From NCBI GenBank assembly GCA_019915135.1, contig JAHLMK010000008.1, positions 1,860,001 to 1,924,000 on the forward strand: a DNA stretch of 64,000 nt, given 5' to 3'. A model generated the notes under the pieces. It was not told the DNA's origin, ran no database searches, and worked only from the letters and a program-made list of their open reading frames with translations. Origin of the DNA: Strobilurus pachycystidiatus. Taxonomy: Eukaryota; Basidiomycota; Agaricomycetes; Agaricales; Physalacriaceae. The position numbers were made by a program, and so were the translations under genes. Shown piece after piece: positions 21,601-32,298 of the stretch (position 1 is its first letter; each line of letters begins with the position of its first letter).

Positions 21601-23989
21601 AAGTCATACCATTTTCAGTCAATTACTGACAGTCTTGGCGGGATCGTTCTGAAACGAGGTATCAGACAGAGCAGCTTACAAGAGGAGCCCGCTTACAAGA
21701 TCAATTCCAGGGATAAGCAGCTGCAATATCGGTACGAGATGCTTGGCACCAGGATAGTAAACCTGACGCGAGACAATGGCCGGCGCTACAGCACCCAAAG
21801 CCTTTATCACAGCAATGGTTCTTTGTGTCTGGATCGAGCATGAAATAGGTACGAAGGAGGAAGCCAGACGCCCATACCTCGACAAGTGCTTCCAAGGAAG
21901 GGACAGCCCGTTCCAGGATCGAATCCAGAATGAGGTCCGGTTCCATGAAGCTCATCGACTTCAAACAGCTTTGAATGTTCGAAACTGTGTTCGAATCCTG
22001 TGAGAACATGGCCAACAGAGCGACGGTCCTCAAGCACTTGACCAACTCGCGTTTCATGGTTCTTGTAAGTCGGCGGTTCTGTCGAAGCTCCAGGTAAGTG
22101 CCCAACTGGTTGCAGTGAAGATATGGGCTAACCAAAGGAGTTTTACAGTCCGGGTCCTGCTCCTCATGCCATCCTATTTGTCCACTGCGTGAGATCGAGC
22201 CGTGACACGGTCTGGAGATTACTCACGCTTGTTGAAGTCGTAGGCAATGTATTTGATGAAGGCGCTCAACTGCGAACAATCGTATAAGTGATACATTGAG
22301 AGGTCAGAAATACAACGTACATCTGCGGTCCAGGCTCCGGAATTGGAGGGATGGAAAAAGCTCTCCGTTGACGCAATCAGTCTGGCCAAAGAATCCAGTG
22401 CCCGCGATCCTGCTAAGTACGTCCTGCCCTTGGAAGGTGTACTCTTACGAAGAGGGATACCAAGATATTCGCCTGCAGAAGCACTGGCAATCTGTGGAGT
22501 GTTCATACCTGATGGCATAGGCGTCACGACAGGCGTCGGCGCATTCGAGGCTGGGCTGGGCATTCCGTCGGGAGCCATGGAGTAGACAATGATACGGGCA
22601 AGCGAGGCTAGCGAACATGTCAGACCAATACTAATCATTGGAGACATGAGAACAAGCACGAACGTATCCTCCAATTCGCCTTTGGTAGGCGACCAATCTC
22701 GAATGCCATTTGATTATCGGCTGACGGTCCAGTACTGAGGGAGCCAGCATCGGCGAGGGGAATCTCTGATTCAGTAGAGAGTGAGAACCAGAAGATGCAG
22801 CATTCATTCGCACTTACCCATTGAGGCGAGGGTCTTACACATAATCAGGCCCCACTCATGCTCACTGAAGATACCTATGTCTTTATAGATACCTCCCCAG
22901 ATGTAATCCTCCCGCAAAGTTTCTGCAACCCATTTTGGCCGCTCCTCACCTTCAGACCTCTCGTCATCCGGGATCTCGGAAATCTTGAGCGGGTCGCTGA
23001 AATCAGGAGCAACATGCAGCTCCGTCAATTTAGACAAGAACGACAACATCCGGTCATCGTACGAGTACGAATTGATTGATTCCCACATCCGAAAAAGCAT
23101 GGGCAGATATGACTGTGGATGGGTCAGAGGTAGGAAGGTCAGCAGATAGTACTGCGAGGAGAGCACGCTCTGCAAGAATTTTAACGACATGATCGAGTCT
23201 ATTTTCCTCACTCACGTTCAAATTGGTTCCATTGATGTTGGGTAGAAACTTTGCGAGCATCTCGGGTATGGCGCTGCATGATTGGTACATGAAGCCGTAC
23301 TGTGCGTTCATGGAAATGACTTACGCGGGATGGAAGAAGCGACGCGCTTGCTCACAAATATAGCCCATTACCCATGACAATTGACTGGCGAAGGGGGTTG
23401 AGCTATGATTGATGATATCGGCCTATACGTACGTATATTCGAAAACACGACGAGGAAGCATCAAATCAGCGTTGAGAATATCATATATAGGTTTCCAAGG
23501 AAGGCGCAAGTCGTTGAGCGACAGTCTCTTCTTGGACTTTGTGAGCAACTTGAAGGCATCCGCACAGGTTGCAACTATCTGCGTGGAGAGGCCAGGCTGG
23601 GTGCAGAGATGGAAGTAGATCTTGGCTAGCTGAATCCTCTTCGATTTTGGGATAGGATATTTAAGCATTGACACGCTGTGTTGGAGTGGGTGAGTCTAAC
23701 AGAGTACTGCGTGTCCAATTGAGACACTGTACCAATAAGTCAACATAGAGTCCCACTGGAGGAGTCCGGGCTCATAGTCGCGAGCCTCCGCGCATTGCGC
23801 GATTCGACGGACTATCAAATCGAGGAGAGAATTCATTTCGGCGGTGGATTCGATGGCATAGGGTAGCGCCCGTGCGTAAGATTTGAGTTTCGCAAAGTCG
23901 CGCTCGTCCATGCTGCCTGTCGAAGCATCATCAAGATGCTGAGTGTCGTCGCTGAGCCTCAACGACGATATATCTGGTGGCGTCGCCAT
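15650..23989 (-). CDS. BLM10: Proteasome activator BLM10/PA200, copy A
   Basis: Giant HEAT-repeat cap of the 20S proteasome (PSME4 in animals). Some two dozen or more short exons on the minus strand. The start MATPPDISSLRLSDD is at 23989. Recognisable blocks in order include PYAIESTAEMNSLLDLIVRR, YLPMLFRMWESINSYSYDDR, TESFFHPSNSGAWTADL, FADWVTSFIRRVIQLLENLP, FDLVLNMIFEYASTN, WRNEFCRYARF, LSDTNDPRYQYIRALRHRFG and, near the end, RRRHAAILGICALVDSYPY. The last introns are decisive: after TYDP the frame continues IPISTTVRKCASNFKRTHQD; then TGSSY ends in a phase-1 codon, and a 47-nt intron (15658-15704) joins it to an 8-nt last exon (15650-15657), giving Tyr-Tyr-Ala-stop. That HbYX-type tail is what inserts between proteasome alpha subunits. 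The copy looks functional; a diverged paralogue lies at 55691-63532. Confidence 0.9.
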
Positions 23990-24298
23990 CGAATGGATGA
24001 AGGGAAGGAACAAGGAGGAGGACGTCACTGTGTGCCGCCATATTTGGACGGTACTGTTCCAAAAGGGAATAAGTATCATAGTCGATCAAATTTGAACAAT
24101 GGCAAGAGCGCACATTGGGACATATATTACACACACAACTGATGTTACACAAAAGATAAGCGAGGTAAGTATAGAAGAAGACCATTCGGAGACCGAGTCG
24201 CAATACAATAGAGTAGAATCGGCAAGAGAAGGGGAGAATGGTGGCGAGTTTCTTGCCCATCCCCGGGCTTGGTCCTCTCCCCACTGCTCGAACTGTCA
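23990..24298. other. Intergenic gap between BLM10-A start and RXT2-like gene stop
   Basis: 309 bp with no supported gene. It serves as BLM10-A promoter and leader and as the 3' end of the upstream gene on the same strand. Confidence 0.5.
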
Positions 24299-25383
24299 TT
24301 ACGGCGCAGCGGCTATCGCAGCGTCTTGCAGGTCCTTCACCGCCCTTTGTCGCACCATATCCCACACTTTTCCTCGCTGCGAGACCACTTCACCCAGTCC
24401 TTCTCGGACCTCCTGCAGGCGTTCAGTATACTCCCGTACGTCGTCCTGGATATCTCGCAGCACCCCGATGGCCTTGCCCAGGTTGTCCTGCTGCGTCTCA
24501 GGCGAAGTGAAATGAGAGGGTTCGATGACTGGCATGTCATTAGAGAATAGAAAGAGTCTATGCCACGGCGGAGTCAGATCCGGTGCACGAGCGATGCGCT
24601 TCCGTCTGTCGTCGTCCATTTCGTCGTCCTCTTCCAATTTCGGGACAACGGTGCAAGGCCGCGGCTCGGCGTCTTCACTGATCACCTGCCAAAGACGACC
24701 GAGCGCCTTTTTTATGTTGGATTCACCCTCAATGAGGCTGTTCGTAGACTGCTCCAGTTCCTCAAGGAGCGTGGATCGGAAAGTGTGGGTGACAGCCTTG
24801 TCCATGACGAAGGATGGATAGCTGAGATGCTGCGCCACAGCCGGCGGATATGGCGAGATGACAGGCGGAGAAGATGAACGTAATAGATGAGGGAGTGCAG
24901 GTGGCGACGGAGACCGTTTGGATTGTGGCAATAGTAGCTTGATACGTTTCCGCGCGCGTTCTTCCGCCTGTCAAACGTTTGCAAATGCTCGAAGACAGCG
25001 TAAACGATAGCGACATACCTCCCAATCTTCGATGCCGGGGCCCCATGCGCTCATCTTTCCTCGCCGTACCCATCGAGCGTCCTTCATGTGTTTCTTGCCC
25101 CAGTTGCCCAGTGCGCTTCCGGGATTGAGCGGTTCGCTGTCCGAGTCACACTCGTATGCCGGAAAGTACCACGCATTGTGGTCGCTCAGAGGCAGAAGGT
25201 GGTGTGTGCCACTCTGGATCCTGCGGGTGTATTTGAGATTCTGTCCAAGGCGAAAGAAACGTGCATGCTGCCGTACGTTGTATCGTCGGACGGGCCAGGC
25301 CGTGGCCGTTTCTGACCATTGACATGGGGCGGTTCCAGTGGATTCGCAGACCGCGACGGCAAAAGAGGGATGTCCGACGACAT
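24299..25383 (-). CDS. RXT2-like (Rpd3L histone deacetylase complex) protein
   Basis: Three exons. Exon 1 starts MSSDIPLLPSRSANPLEPPH at 25383 and joins through a 56-nt intron to IQSGTHHLLPLSDHNAW. Then come GNWGKKHMKDARWVRRGKMS and WGPGIEDWE, and after a second intron AEERARKRIKLLLPQSKRSP. The C-terminal half has TFRSTLLEELEQSTNSLIEG, an acidic patch, then PPWHRLFLFSNDMPVIEP and a coiled-coil-like end (DIQDDVREYTERLQEVREGL). The G-N-x-G-K-K plus basic motif and the closing helical segment resemble the N-terminal domain of the Rpd3L subunit Rxt2. The match is by eye and only moderate, so the name stays tentative; a nuclear role is inferred. Confidence 0.5.
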
Positions 25384-25594
25384 GGAAAGAGAGGCAGAAA
25401 CCTTTCAAGGGCCCGTGCACGGCCCTAAACAAGCGGTCGGCCGCCTGTTTGGTTACCGGAACTTAAACGCCGTCTGCCTCTGCAGTCAACTCATGACGAA
25501 CGAACTCGCTGGTTCTTGCTTGGTATGTAAGTTGGATTAATTAGTCTATACAATGCTGAATTCAAGATCATCCCGCAAGCCCAGAGTCACCCTA

Positions 25595-26569
25595 TCAGGA
25601 AAAGTATCCAGCGTACGCCTCAGGCGGCAACTCGCATGGCCATTCACTAGACTGCAAGTTCGTTAGTATAGTCGGTTTGATGCAGAACACACGCACGGAG
25701 ACCTGTACAATTCCCTCGAAGAGCTCTTCAATCGAGCGAAACAGATCTATAGCCGCTCTAGCGTTCTCTAGCTAACAAATTTTCAGTCAATGATTAACCG
25801 TCGCGTAGTCCTTTCATACCGAATCTTCATAATGCAGCCCAATTTTCCGTCCCATGAAGTACTGCATCAACGTGTCGAGGTCGACGATAGTTCGTCGTTT
25901 TAAGCGTTCACGCAACGGTAGGAAGAGCGCCAAATCTCTCGTCTCAATTGCAGGATGTGAGATTCCCAGAACCTTGGGGATAATGTTTTGACTGCGGGTC
26001 ATATCGTTGGACATGCTTGCTCACAGATAGAAATTTCCAGATGCTGTGGCCCACGAGAATTTTGTTGAGGATGACCGCCGATACACGGTTCTGTATGTCC
26101 TGAAAACTGGGAGCTTGAATATGTTAGCCACAGGTATAAGACAGATTCAGGAGTTACCGTTTTCGAAGCTACCGGCAGTGTATCCTGTCTCAGCGGTCCT
26201 GTAATCTTGGACAGGATGGCTGGTAAGAAATTGTGATCAGGCGGCTCACACGTTGACAAGGTAATTGATCCTCACGTCGGTCTCACTAGAGAGTCTAGGA
26301 CCACCCTTCCCCGGTAGTCCGTCAGAGAAACCCGTCTGTGTGAGGGTCAGACTTGCGCTTGGCGGGTAAGGTACGAGACTCACGCCACCATAGGTATGCG
26401 CTGTTCCCGATTCTGTACCCTCACCGTTCCAATGAAGACAAGTACCTGTGAAACCGATACATATCTGTTCCAACGTCAAAATAATACCCAGCGAGCAGCG
26501 ACAACCTACTTTTCTGGTGGGAAATATCGACGAATTCGCGAAGATGTACTGGTATCCGCATGAGAAGAC
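25595..26569 (-). CDS. DEDDh exonuclease-fold protein, catalytic residues apparently lost (5' end uncertain)
   Basis: Joining six exons gives RRYFPPEKYVSVSQVLVFIG, then IPMVARVSLTDYRGRVVLD, SLVRPTHPVQDYRTAETG, NKILVGHSIWKFLSVLGISH, PAIETRDLALFLPLRERL, MQYFMGRKIGLHYEDS, LENARAAIDLFRSIEEL and a last exon SSEWPCELPPEAYAGYFS, stop at 25595-25597. Domain order is that of REXO4/ISG20-type 3'-5' exonucleases. However, the D-x-E of motif I (usually ALDCEMVG) reads SVSQVLVF, the Asp of motif II (after VGH) is absent, and the last acid in motif III is Asn (LENARA). A non-catalytic relative is therefore likely. The first exon or exons could not be placed with confidence; the true start lies upstream of 26569. 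Confidence 0.6.
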
Positions 26570-27349
26570 CTTGGTGGGGTTAAGGAAATTGGTTTCAAGC
26601 CAATCAAGCAGGGCAAAAACTACATTGTACTCAGCACAAGCAACTACCAGCAGGCAGGGAGAGAGCCATTCACGAGCCGGCGCGATCGATGTTCTCTTAA
26701 GTCTCATCCAGCTGTTGAGGGCTATAAGAAGAAAAGAACCTGTGCTGACGCTTTTGACGTGCTAGATCAAGCCGCAGACGCGTAAGATGGCGATCTGGTG
26801 TCGCGTTACACAGAAAATACGCAGCAAGAATCAACGTCACCCTCATTAATTTATGGTAGGGTTGGGGTCTTGCAAATGGAATGTATGTTACCCTTGTGGG
26901 CGAATGCCGCCACGTACCGCTACGGATCGGAGAGGTGCCTGTTCTTGTAATTTGTGAGTTTACACACAAGCCGGCCCCATACTGACCATTGGCAGGGATG
27001 ACAGGTACAAAGAAGTCGAAGGCTAGTCAGCCTCAACCTTCGGTTCAGTCAATTACACTGAACGGCCAATGACAGCACGGTGAGCCTCGGAAACACGATG
27101 CTTTCGTCCTCGCACCTGTGATGTTCACAGTCAAGACTCAGTCGCGAGACTTTTTCGTTATATGGTGCGTACATTTACAGATGTAGGTAATATAAATCAA
27201 AGGTCACAGTCTCCGGAGTCTTCCTGTCGATAATGACGTGTACGATGTTCAGCCTGCCGAAAATGTAGTAATCAGTAAGGCAGAGATGAAGATGTAGACT
27301 TTGGATCTTTACGAGCTTACTGTCTAATTATGCTGAGACGTTGCTTAAC
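26570..27349. other. Unassigned stretch upstream of the exonuclease-like gene
   Basis: 780 bp between the exonuclease-like exons and the biotin synthase stop codon. It probably contains the first exon(s) and promoter of the exonuclease-like gene. No tRNA or recognisable protein was found on either strand. Confidence 0.4.
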
Positions 27350-28892
27350 TCAAAGATCTGCTTCTTTAGTGCCACAACCACAGCCGGTCTGGTCCAGGTG
27401 AAGTCTCGAGCCCTCCTTTTGGGCGACGCTGGCTTGTTCGAAGCTTCGCATGCCCTCCAATCCCCAGCGCTGCATCATGGCTTTGTCCTGTAAAATGTTA
27501 ACGATGGTTCTAGTGTATGTCCAGAAAGTAGCGGACCTCGTCCCAGGGAGAGCCTGAGAGGTTTCGTCAGATGCTGAATAGTCAGGTTAACAAAGAGAGA
27601 CATACAAGGCGTAGTCAGCATTTGCTCCCCGGTGAAAACCGCATTGGCGCCTGCCATGAAGCACATCGCTTGCTGAGATTCAGAGAGTGTATTTCTTCCC
27701 GCAGCCAGGCGAATGATCGTGGTCGGCAGAACGATACGGGCAGTCGCTATCGTTCTGACAAGTGTGTGATGCGAGACGGGCTAGCCAAACGGTTAATCGA
27801 CATCATCACTTCCAAGTGTCGTATTCACCTCATTTCCTTCCAACGGTGTACCTGGAATGGGCACGAGGGCGTTGACAGGGAAGGATTCTGGGTGCTCTGG
27901 CATGCTGTACAAAATTTGAATGGAGGCGACGGGGAAACAAATGAAAAACTGAAAGGCACCTTGACACTTCCCAGATGAGGCCAACTCGATCCTTATCCTC
28001 TTCGCCCAAGCCCAGTATTCCGCCGGAACAGACGCTGATGCCAGCCTGGCGGACAGCTTCTATGGTGTCGAGACGGTCATCGTAAGACCTCGTGGTAATA
28101 ACCTATAAAAATGAATCAAGATCGGCATGTAACCAATGAAGGAACTTACTTCTGGGTAGAATTCTCGAGACGTGTCGAGATTGTGATTGTACGCGGTCAG
28201 GCCACTGATGCTGTCAATTCAATGAATCATAAGGGGAAGGGAATGCTTACGCCTCCTTCAATTGCCTAGCCTGCTCAGGCGACAGCATACCCAGTGTGGT
28301 GCACACCTCCATCCCCATGCCGCGGACCTCTCGGACCATGTCAAGAATTCTCTGGAATCCGCGTTTACGTCCCGAAAGATCGCGCCAGGCAGCACCCATG
28401 CAGAATCTTGTACTTCCATTTGCCTTGGCCTTCCGAGCAGCCTCCAGGACGGGCTCGATATCGACGAGACGAGAAGCTTGTGTGGGCGTTGAATAGCGCG
28501 ATGATTGCGAGCAATAAGAACCTAGGGAATTGTAAGCGTTGGGTTCGTGGTGGAGCATTGAATGCTCACAATCCTCAGAGCATCCACCGGCTGGGGACAA
28601 GTGGGTGAGCGGCGATGCGGAAATTGAACGGACATTGCGCACTCTTGATATTCATAAGCGTGCAAAGCTGAATTTTGCTCGGATCGTGGTTTTCCCGATG
28701 TACGGATGCTGCACGGAAGACCAGCTCTAGGAGCGGAGAGTCGTATATGGCCTGGATCTCCTCTCTGCGCCAGGTGTGTCGCGTTGCGGGGCCAGAAGCT
28801 GGTTGGGCATATGTTGCGGCGCTGGAAACATGAGTCGCCAACGAGCGTCTGATGGTCAGATTGAACGATCTGAAGGAAGCCGGGCGCAGCAT
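27350..28892 (-). CDS. BIO2: Biotin synthase
   Basis: Radical-SAM enzyme that inserts sulfur into dethiobiotin, the last step of biotin synthesis, in mitochondria. The start [20 protein letters not shown] at 28892 is a typical presequence. Then [19 protein letters not shown] and the cluster motif CSEDCSYCSQ (its middle Cys codon is split by an intron), giving the C-x3-C-x2-C that binds the 4Fe-4S cluster. Downstream: [72 protein letters not shown] block, [38 protein letters not shown] and [14 protein letters not shown]. It ends GCGTKEADL, stop at 27350-27352. Multiple short introns. No other biotin gene is adjacent. Confidence 0.93.
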
Positions 28893-29266
28893 GGCAAGGG
28901 CAGGTCAGTGGGGAAGGGGGGGGTAGCGGTGGGACGGAGGAGGCAAAATTAAATAAGAAAGAGACGGTTAGGCAGTCCTCATAAGTTGGGGATCAATTTT
29001 CGGACATTGGTCGCGTTAAGGCCGACCGGACCGGTCCCTAAGCTGACAAAAACAGCTGTGCAGAGAGGTCTATCGTGGTACAATATGATACTGGAATAAT
29101 ACTATTGATACATTATGCATTAAGGGTTGTAAATACACTGTTCATGTGTGCGATGCGCTGCGCTAGGTGGTCAGACTGCATATGTGAATGGCAGAGGAGT
29201 CGGACACACAGTGATGTCATCTTGTGGTGATGTTACAGAAGCCATCGGTTGGCTGTCTTTGGGCTT
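28893..29266. other. BIO2 upstream region
   Basis: 374 bp between the BIO2 start and the stop of the small gene upstream on the same strand. It contains an A/G-rich and a G-rich stretch near 28915-28960. No gene was seen. Confidence 0.45.
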
Positions 29267-29563
29267 TTACGGCGACTGCCTGTACGGAGATGAGTCGGGA
29301 TTGCAGACGAACGACATTGCGTCCATACCATACTTCTTGCGCCCAGACACGTCCATGTTGGCCATATCTGCTGTGACTTCGTCGACGGATCCCGTCTTCC
29401 CGTGCGATGCGCGCTTGCCGTTGGCGTCCCCTGCGTGGCGCGAGGCTTTCTGGGCTTCGGCCTGACCGCGAACTGCACTGTTCCACTGCCTGAGCGTGTA
29501 GTCGGCCAGTTCGCGCGAGTATTTGCGCCTCTGCTGCTCGAGTGATTCGGGTTTAGCGATCAT
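29267..29563 (-). CDS. Small hypothetical protein (98 aa)
   Basis: Not recognised. A single uninterrupted frame starting MIAKPESLEQQRRKYSRELA, followed by DYTLRQWNSAVRGQAEAQKA, which suggests an amphipathic basic helix, then a Gly/Ser/Lys-rich middle and a C-terminal GRKKYGMDAMSFVCNPDSSP. The stop is at 29267-29269. A TATATA element lies about 50 bp upstream of the ATG, which supports a real gene. There is no signal peptide or membrane segment. The function is unknown. Confidence 0.6.
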   Translation of the reverse strand: MIAKPESLEQQRRKYSRELADYTLRQWNSAVRGQAEAQKASRHAGDANGKRASHGKTGSVDEVTADMANMDVSGRKKYGMDAMSFVCNPDSSPYRQSP

Positions 29564-30237
29564 GGTAGTGGTGATGGTGAGTGTGGATTGGTCGAGGGGG
29601 ATCTGGGCCTATATAGCCTCTGCGGGCTCCAAACGTACGTATGCCATAGCAGGCATCATGACGCGCCACGCTGGGCGATGCGCGTCAGAGTCGGAGCTGG
29701 CTCCTCGATCAATCGATCAGGTCCTTGTTTCGCTGTCTGCAAGAGGTGCACAGAGGGGTGCTTACTGTCAACTGAGGTGTAATGGACAACAGGCCGTCTG
29801 AACGGTCTTCGAACACGGTTGCTCGCCGTTCTCCATATGGATCACAGTCGGGTGCTCCAAGGTTGAAGCAGTACTTGTCATCGCCGCCACATACTTGGTA
29901 TGACATAGCATGAGGTCAAGCTCCAGAAACGGAATTCAAAACAGGCCACTGAGATGTCAGAGTGGACCGCGAACGGCGCCAATACATAATATTAGGAATA
30001 GATATACACTATGTATGTTAAAGCAAGAGCGAAAAGGTCCGCGCAAACAGGTGCTACACAAGAAATGATTACGAGGAACTAGGAAGGAAATATGCGAACA
30101 AGTAAGCTAATATGCGACGGAAAGATAAAAGGTTCATAACGGTCGTGCGAGTCAAGGCTCTTTTCATGAAAAAAGAATGTAAAGCGGCACCGAGGCCAAA
30201 GTTCGTCGTCAGAGAATTATGGCTGGCAAAAATTCTT
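29564..30237. other. Intergenic gap, small gene promoter and BTG-gene 3' flank
   Basis: 674 bp. Apart from the TATA box at 29610 no coding or repeat structure could be supported; the region 29990-30180 is A/T-rich. Confidence 0.45.
29610..29615 (-). promoter_or_regulatory. TATA box of the small 98-aa gene
   Basis: TATATA within GCTATATAGG, 47-52 bp upstream of the start codon at 29563. Confidence 0.45.
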
Positions 30238-31149
30238 TCAGATGCGGACCGTGCGCCAGTTGCCAGAAGGCGTCCTGGAGTGGTTCGGGGCAAAGGCAGC
30301 GGGGCCGCCACCCAGCATCACTCCACCAGTAAGAACAGTGGTCTTGCCACCGTCATACGGGGTGACATCGGTCTTGGAGGTGTCAACGAAGACTCGCGTC
30401 GTTTTGACCTTCTCCCTGCGTCTCGAGCCAACAGAGGTGGGCGTCGAGAAAGCCGAGGACTCCGAGTCGCTGGAAGACATGGAGAAACCAGAGCTCGAGT
30501 TCGAGGAACGCGAACTGCATCGGGAGTGACTGGACACCGTGGAGAGCGGGGAGGTGGAGCGGCGGGGAGTGGGGAACTTGGCGGTGATGGGGGTCATCCA
30601 AGTCGGTGCGCTCATCTCGTCAGCGATCAGGTCGAAGATGCCAGAGTCGGCGTCGTTTTCGAGGACCTGTTGTGCAACAGTCCTTGTGGGTCGCTATGAA
30701 TGATTCATGAGTATGATGGCACAAAGAGACAGTCGGAGCGAGCTTACCGATGCTCGGGAAGAGCGAATGGTGGAGGGCATCTCGTACGTCCAGACATTGT
30801 GGATCTCGTTGCCCACACGGATGTATACACGTCCGGGATCGATGAACAGGTCAAACTCGTGGATGGCGAGAAGGCTCATCCAGTCGAACCATTGGACTCC
30901 TGCAGCTAAGCAGGCCGCGTATACGACGCGCGGAGGAAGGCAGTCTTGGCTCAGAGAGATGCACCTGCGGCCAGAGCCACTGTGCGGGGCAGAAGAAGAC
31001 CACGAAGGGGCACAGTGGGCGGTCAAGTTGGCCTCCAGCATGAGCTGAAGCTTGCCAATGGTGGCTGCGGGGTATGACTGAATGAGAGGACGCGTCAAGA
31101 AGGAGACGGCCTGGGCGACAGCAGCGGAGACGGAAGAAGAAACAGCCAT
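30238..31149 (-). CDS. BTG/Tob (antiproliferative) domain protein
   Basis: The N-terminal 115 residues match the BTG/Tob fold: AVAQAVSFLTRPLIQSYP, LQLMLEANLTAHCAPSW, GSGRRCISLSQDCLPPRV and FDLFIDPGRVYIRVGN (boxes A and B). In animals this domain binds the CAF1/CCR4-NOT deadenylase. One intron lies between RSSRAS and RPTRTVAQQVLEND. The C-terminal half is low-complexity, with Ser-rich runs (SRCSSRSSNSSSGFSMSSSD) and ends SGNWRTVRI. The start MAVSSSVSAAVAQ is at 31149; there is a long leader with a TATA-like element at 31521-31526. A mRNA-turnover adaptor role is inferred from the family. It stays on the minus strand with its neighbours. Confidence 0.75.
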
Positions 31150-31872
31150 TTCTTTGGATTATGCAAGTTCTGGGGGAGGACGAGTAGAAGGAATACGAAT
31201 GTGTCGAGGAGATGCAGAGTATCGACCGGCGATGAGTGTGGTGTGCGGGGTATTGGGCGCGCGTAAAAGAGTCCAAAGGAGGGGACAGGACGTTAAGGAT
31301 GAACGTGGATGGAGTGCGTGGAAGGTCTGGATACAGCGTGAGTGAATGGCCGGAACGAGCAAGTGAGTGTGGCACACCTAACGGAACCTATAGAGGAAGG
31401 CGATCAGTGACTGACATTTAGGAGTTCAGTGTAAGATTTACCTTGAGTCGTGGGGAGAGATGGAGAGAAAAGGAAACAGAGGTGGGGATACAGTAAGCTC
31501 TCTGTGCGAAAAAAAGAGGCTTTATAGGCCAAGACCCAGGGCAAAACAATTGCCGAACAAAGGACAAGAACAATAAGGAGCCTTTCAATGACAATTGGGT
31601 TTCGTCCTCGGTTCCACGTGCTGCCCAGATACCCGTCCTCGTACGTCCCTTGTACCATTAAGGCAAGCGTTCCTCGTTGCTCTTGCATGTACATTCTACA
31701 GCACTGATCTGACTAATCTTTGCATTCCTAATGTACATATGTTCCTCTTGAGATGTATCGCTCCCCATCAGAACGTCTCATAAGCAAAGGATATGCACGA
31801 ACAGGCCACTTCAGAGTAAGTGGTCACGATGGATCGCAGCTGCCCAGTCATCTCCGAGTACGTACCCATCAG
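31150..31872. other. Leader and promoter region of the BTG-domain gene
   Basis: 723 bp without a supported gene. Short frames here overlap the presumed 5' leader. Confidence 0.4.
31521..31526 (-). promoter_or_regulatory. Probable TATA box of the BTG-domain gene
   Basis: TATAAA within GGCCTATAAAGCC, about 370 bp upstream of the ATG; it implies a leader of roughly 340 nt. Confidence 0.35.
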
Positions 31873-32298
31873 CTAGGGCTGGAGCTTCCCTTCCGAGTGG
31901 AAACGACGCCGATGAATGTTCTTGTCCTTCGTTTGGGACTTGACCCATTTGTACTGCTCTATTGTCTTTCTCGACGCCCATGCTCTTGGAGCTGTTGAGC
32001 CCGTTGTACACTCTGCATCAGTCCCCTGAACAACGGACAGGATCTTGTTTCGAATGCGTTGACGACGTCGCCAAAGCTTCGCTCTGGATTCCATTCTTAG
32101 ACTGTCAGAGTCTGCATCTTCCTGCGCCCGAAGGTAGCCTCGACTGACGTTATTGAACGCCCTCGCGACCCCCTGTAGCGACTTGCCAATTGTTCGCCAG
32201 GAAGCGCCTGCCCAAGACTCGTGGTTGCAGTGCCGATGAACTACTCTTTCACAAAGATTCTCATCCTGCAAATGCTTAAGCAAGACTTCATTGAACAA
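31873..32298 (-). CDS. Hypothetical protein (141 aa), weak
   Basis: An uninterrupted frame starting MFNEVLLKHLQDENLCERVV and rich in Arg/Lys/Gln toward the end (AKLWRRRQRIRNKILSVVQG). Nothing in it is recognised. No TATA or neighbouring exon supports it, and a chance frame of this length is possible. It is listed because it is the only long frame in this stretch. Confidence 0.2.
   Translation of the reverse strand: MFNEVLLKHLQDENLCERVVHRHCNHESWAGASWRTIGKSLQGVARAFNNVSRGYLRAQEDADSDSLRMESRAKLWRRRQRIRNKILSVVQGTDAECTTGSTAPRAWASRKTIEQYKWVKSQTKDKNIHRRRFHSEGKLQP

Noticed and set aside
26246..26707. Minus-strand 153-codon frame over the exonuclease-like gene
   Set aside because: The conserved exonuclease blocks are read in other frames joined by GT-AG introns across the same bases, so this frame is mostly a shadow.
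27001..27080. Plus-strand inverted-repeat-like stretch (GGCTAGTCAGCC...GGTTCAGTC) considered as a tRNA
   Set aside because: No D-arm, anticodon arm and acceptor stem could be paired; only short local complementarity.
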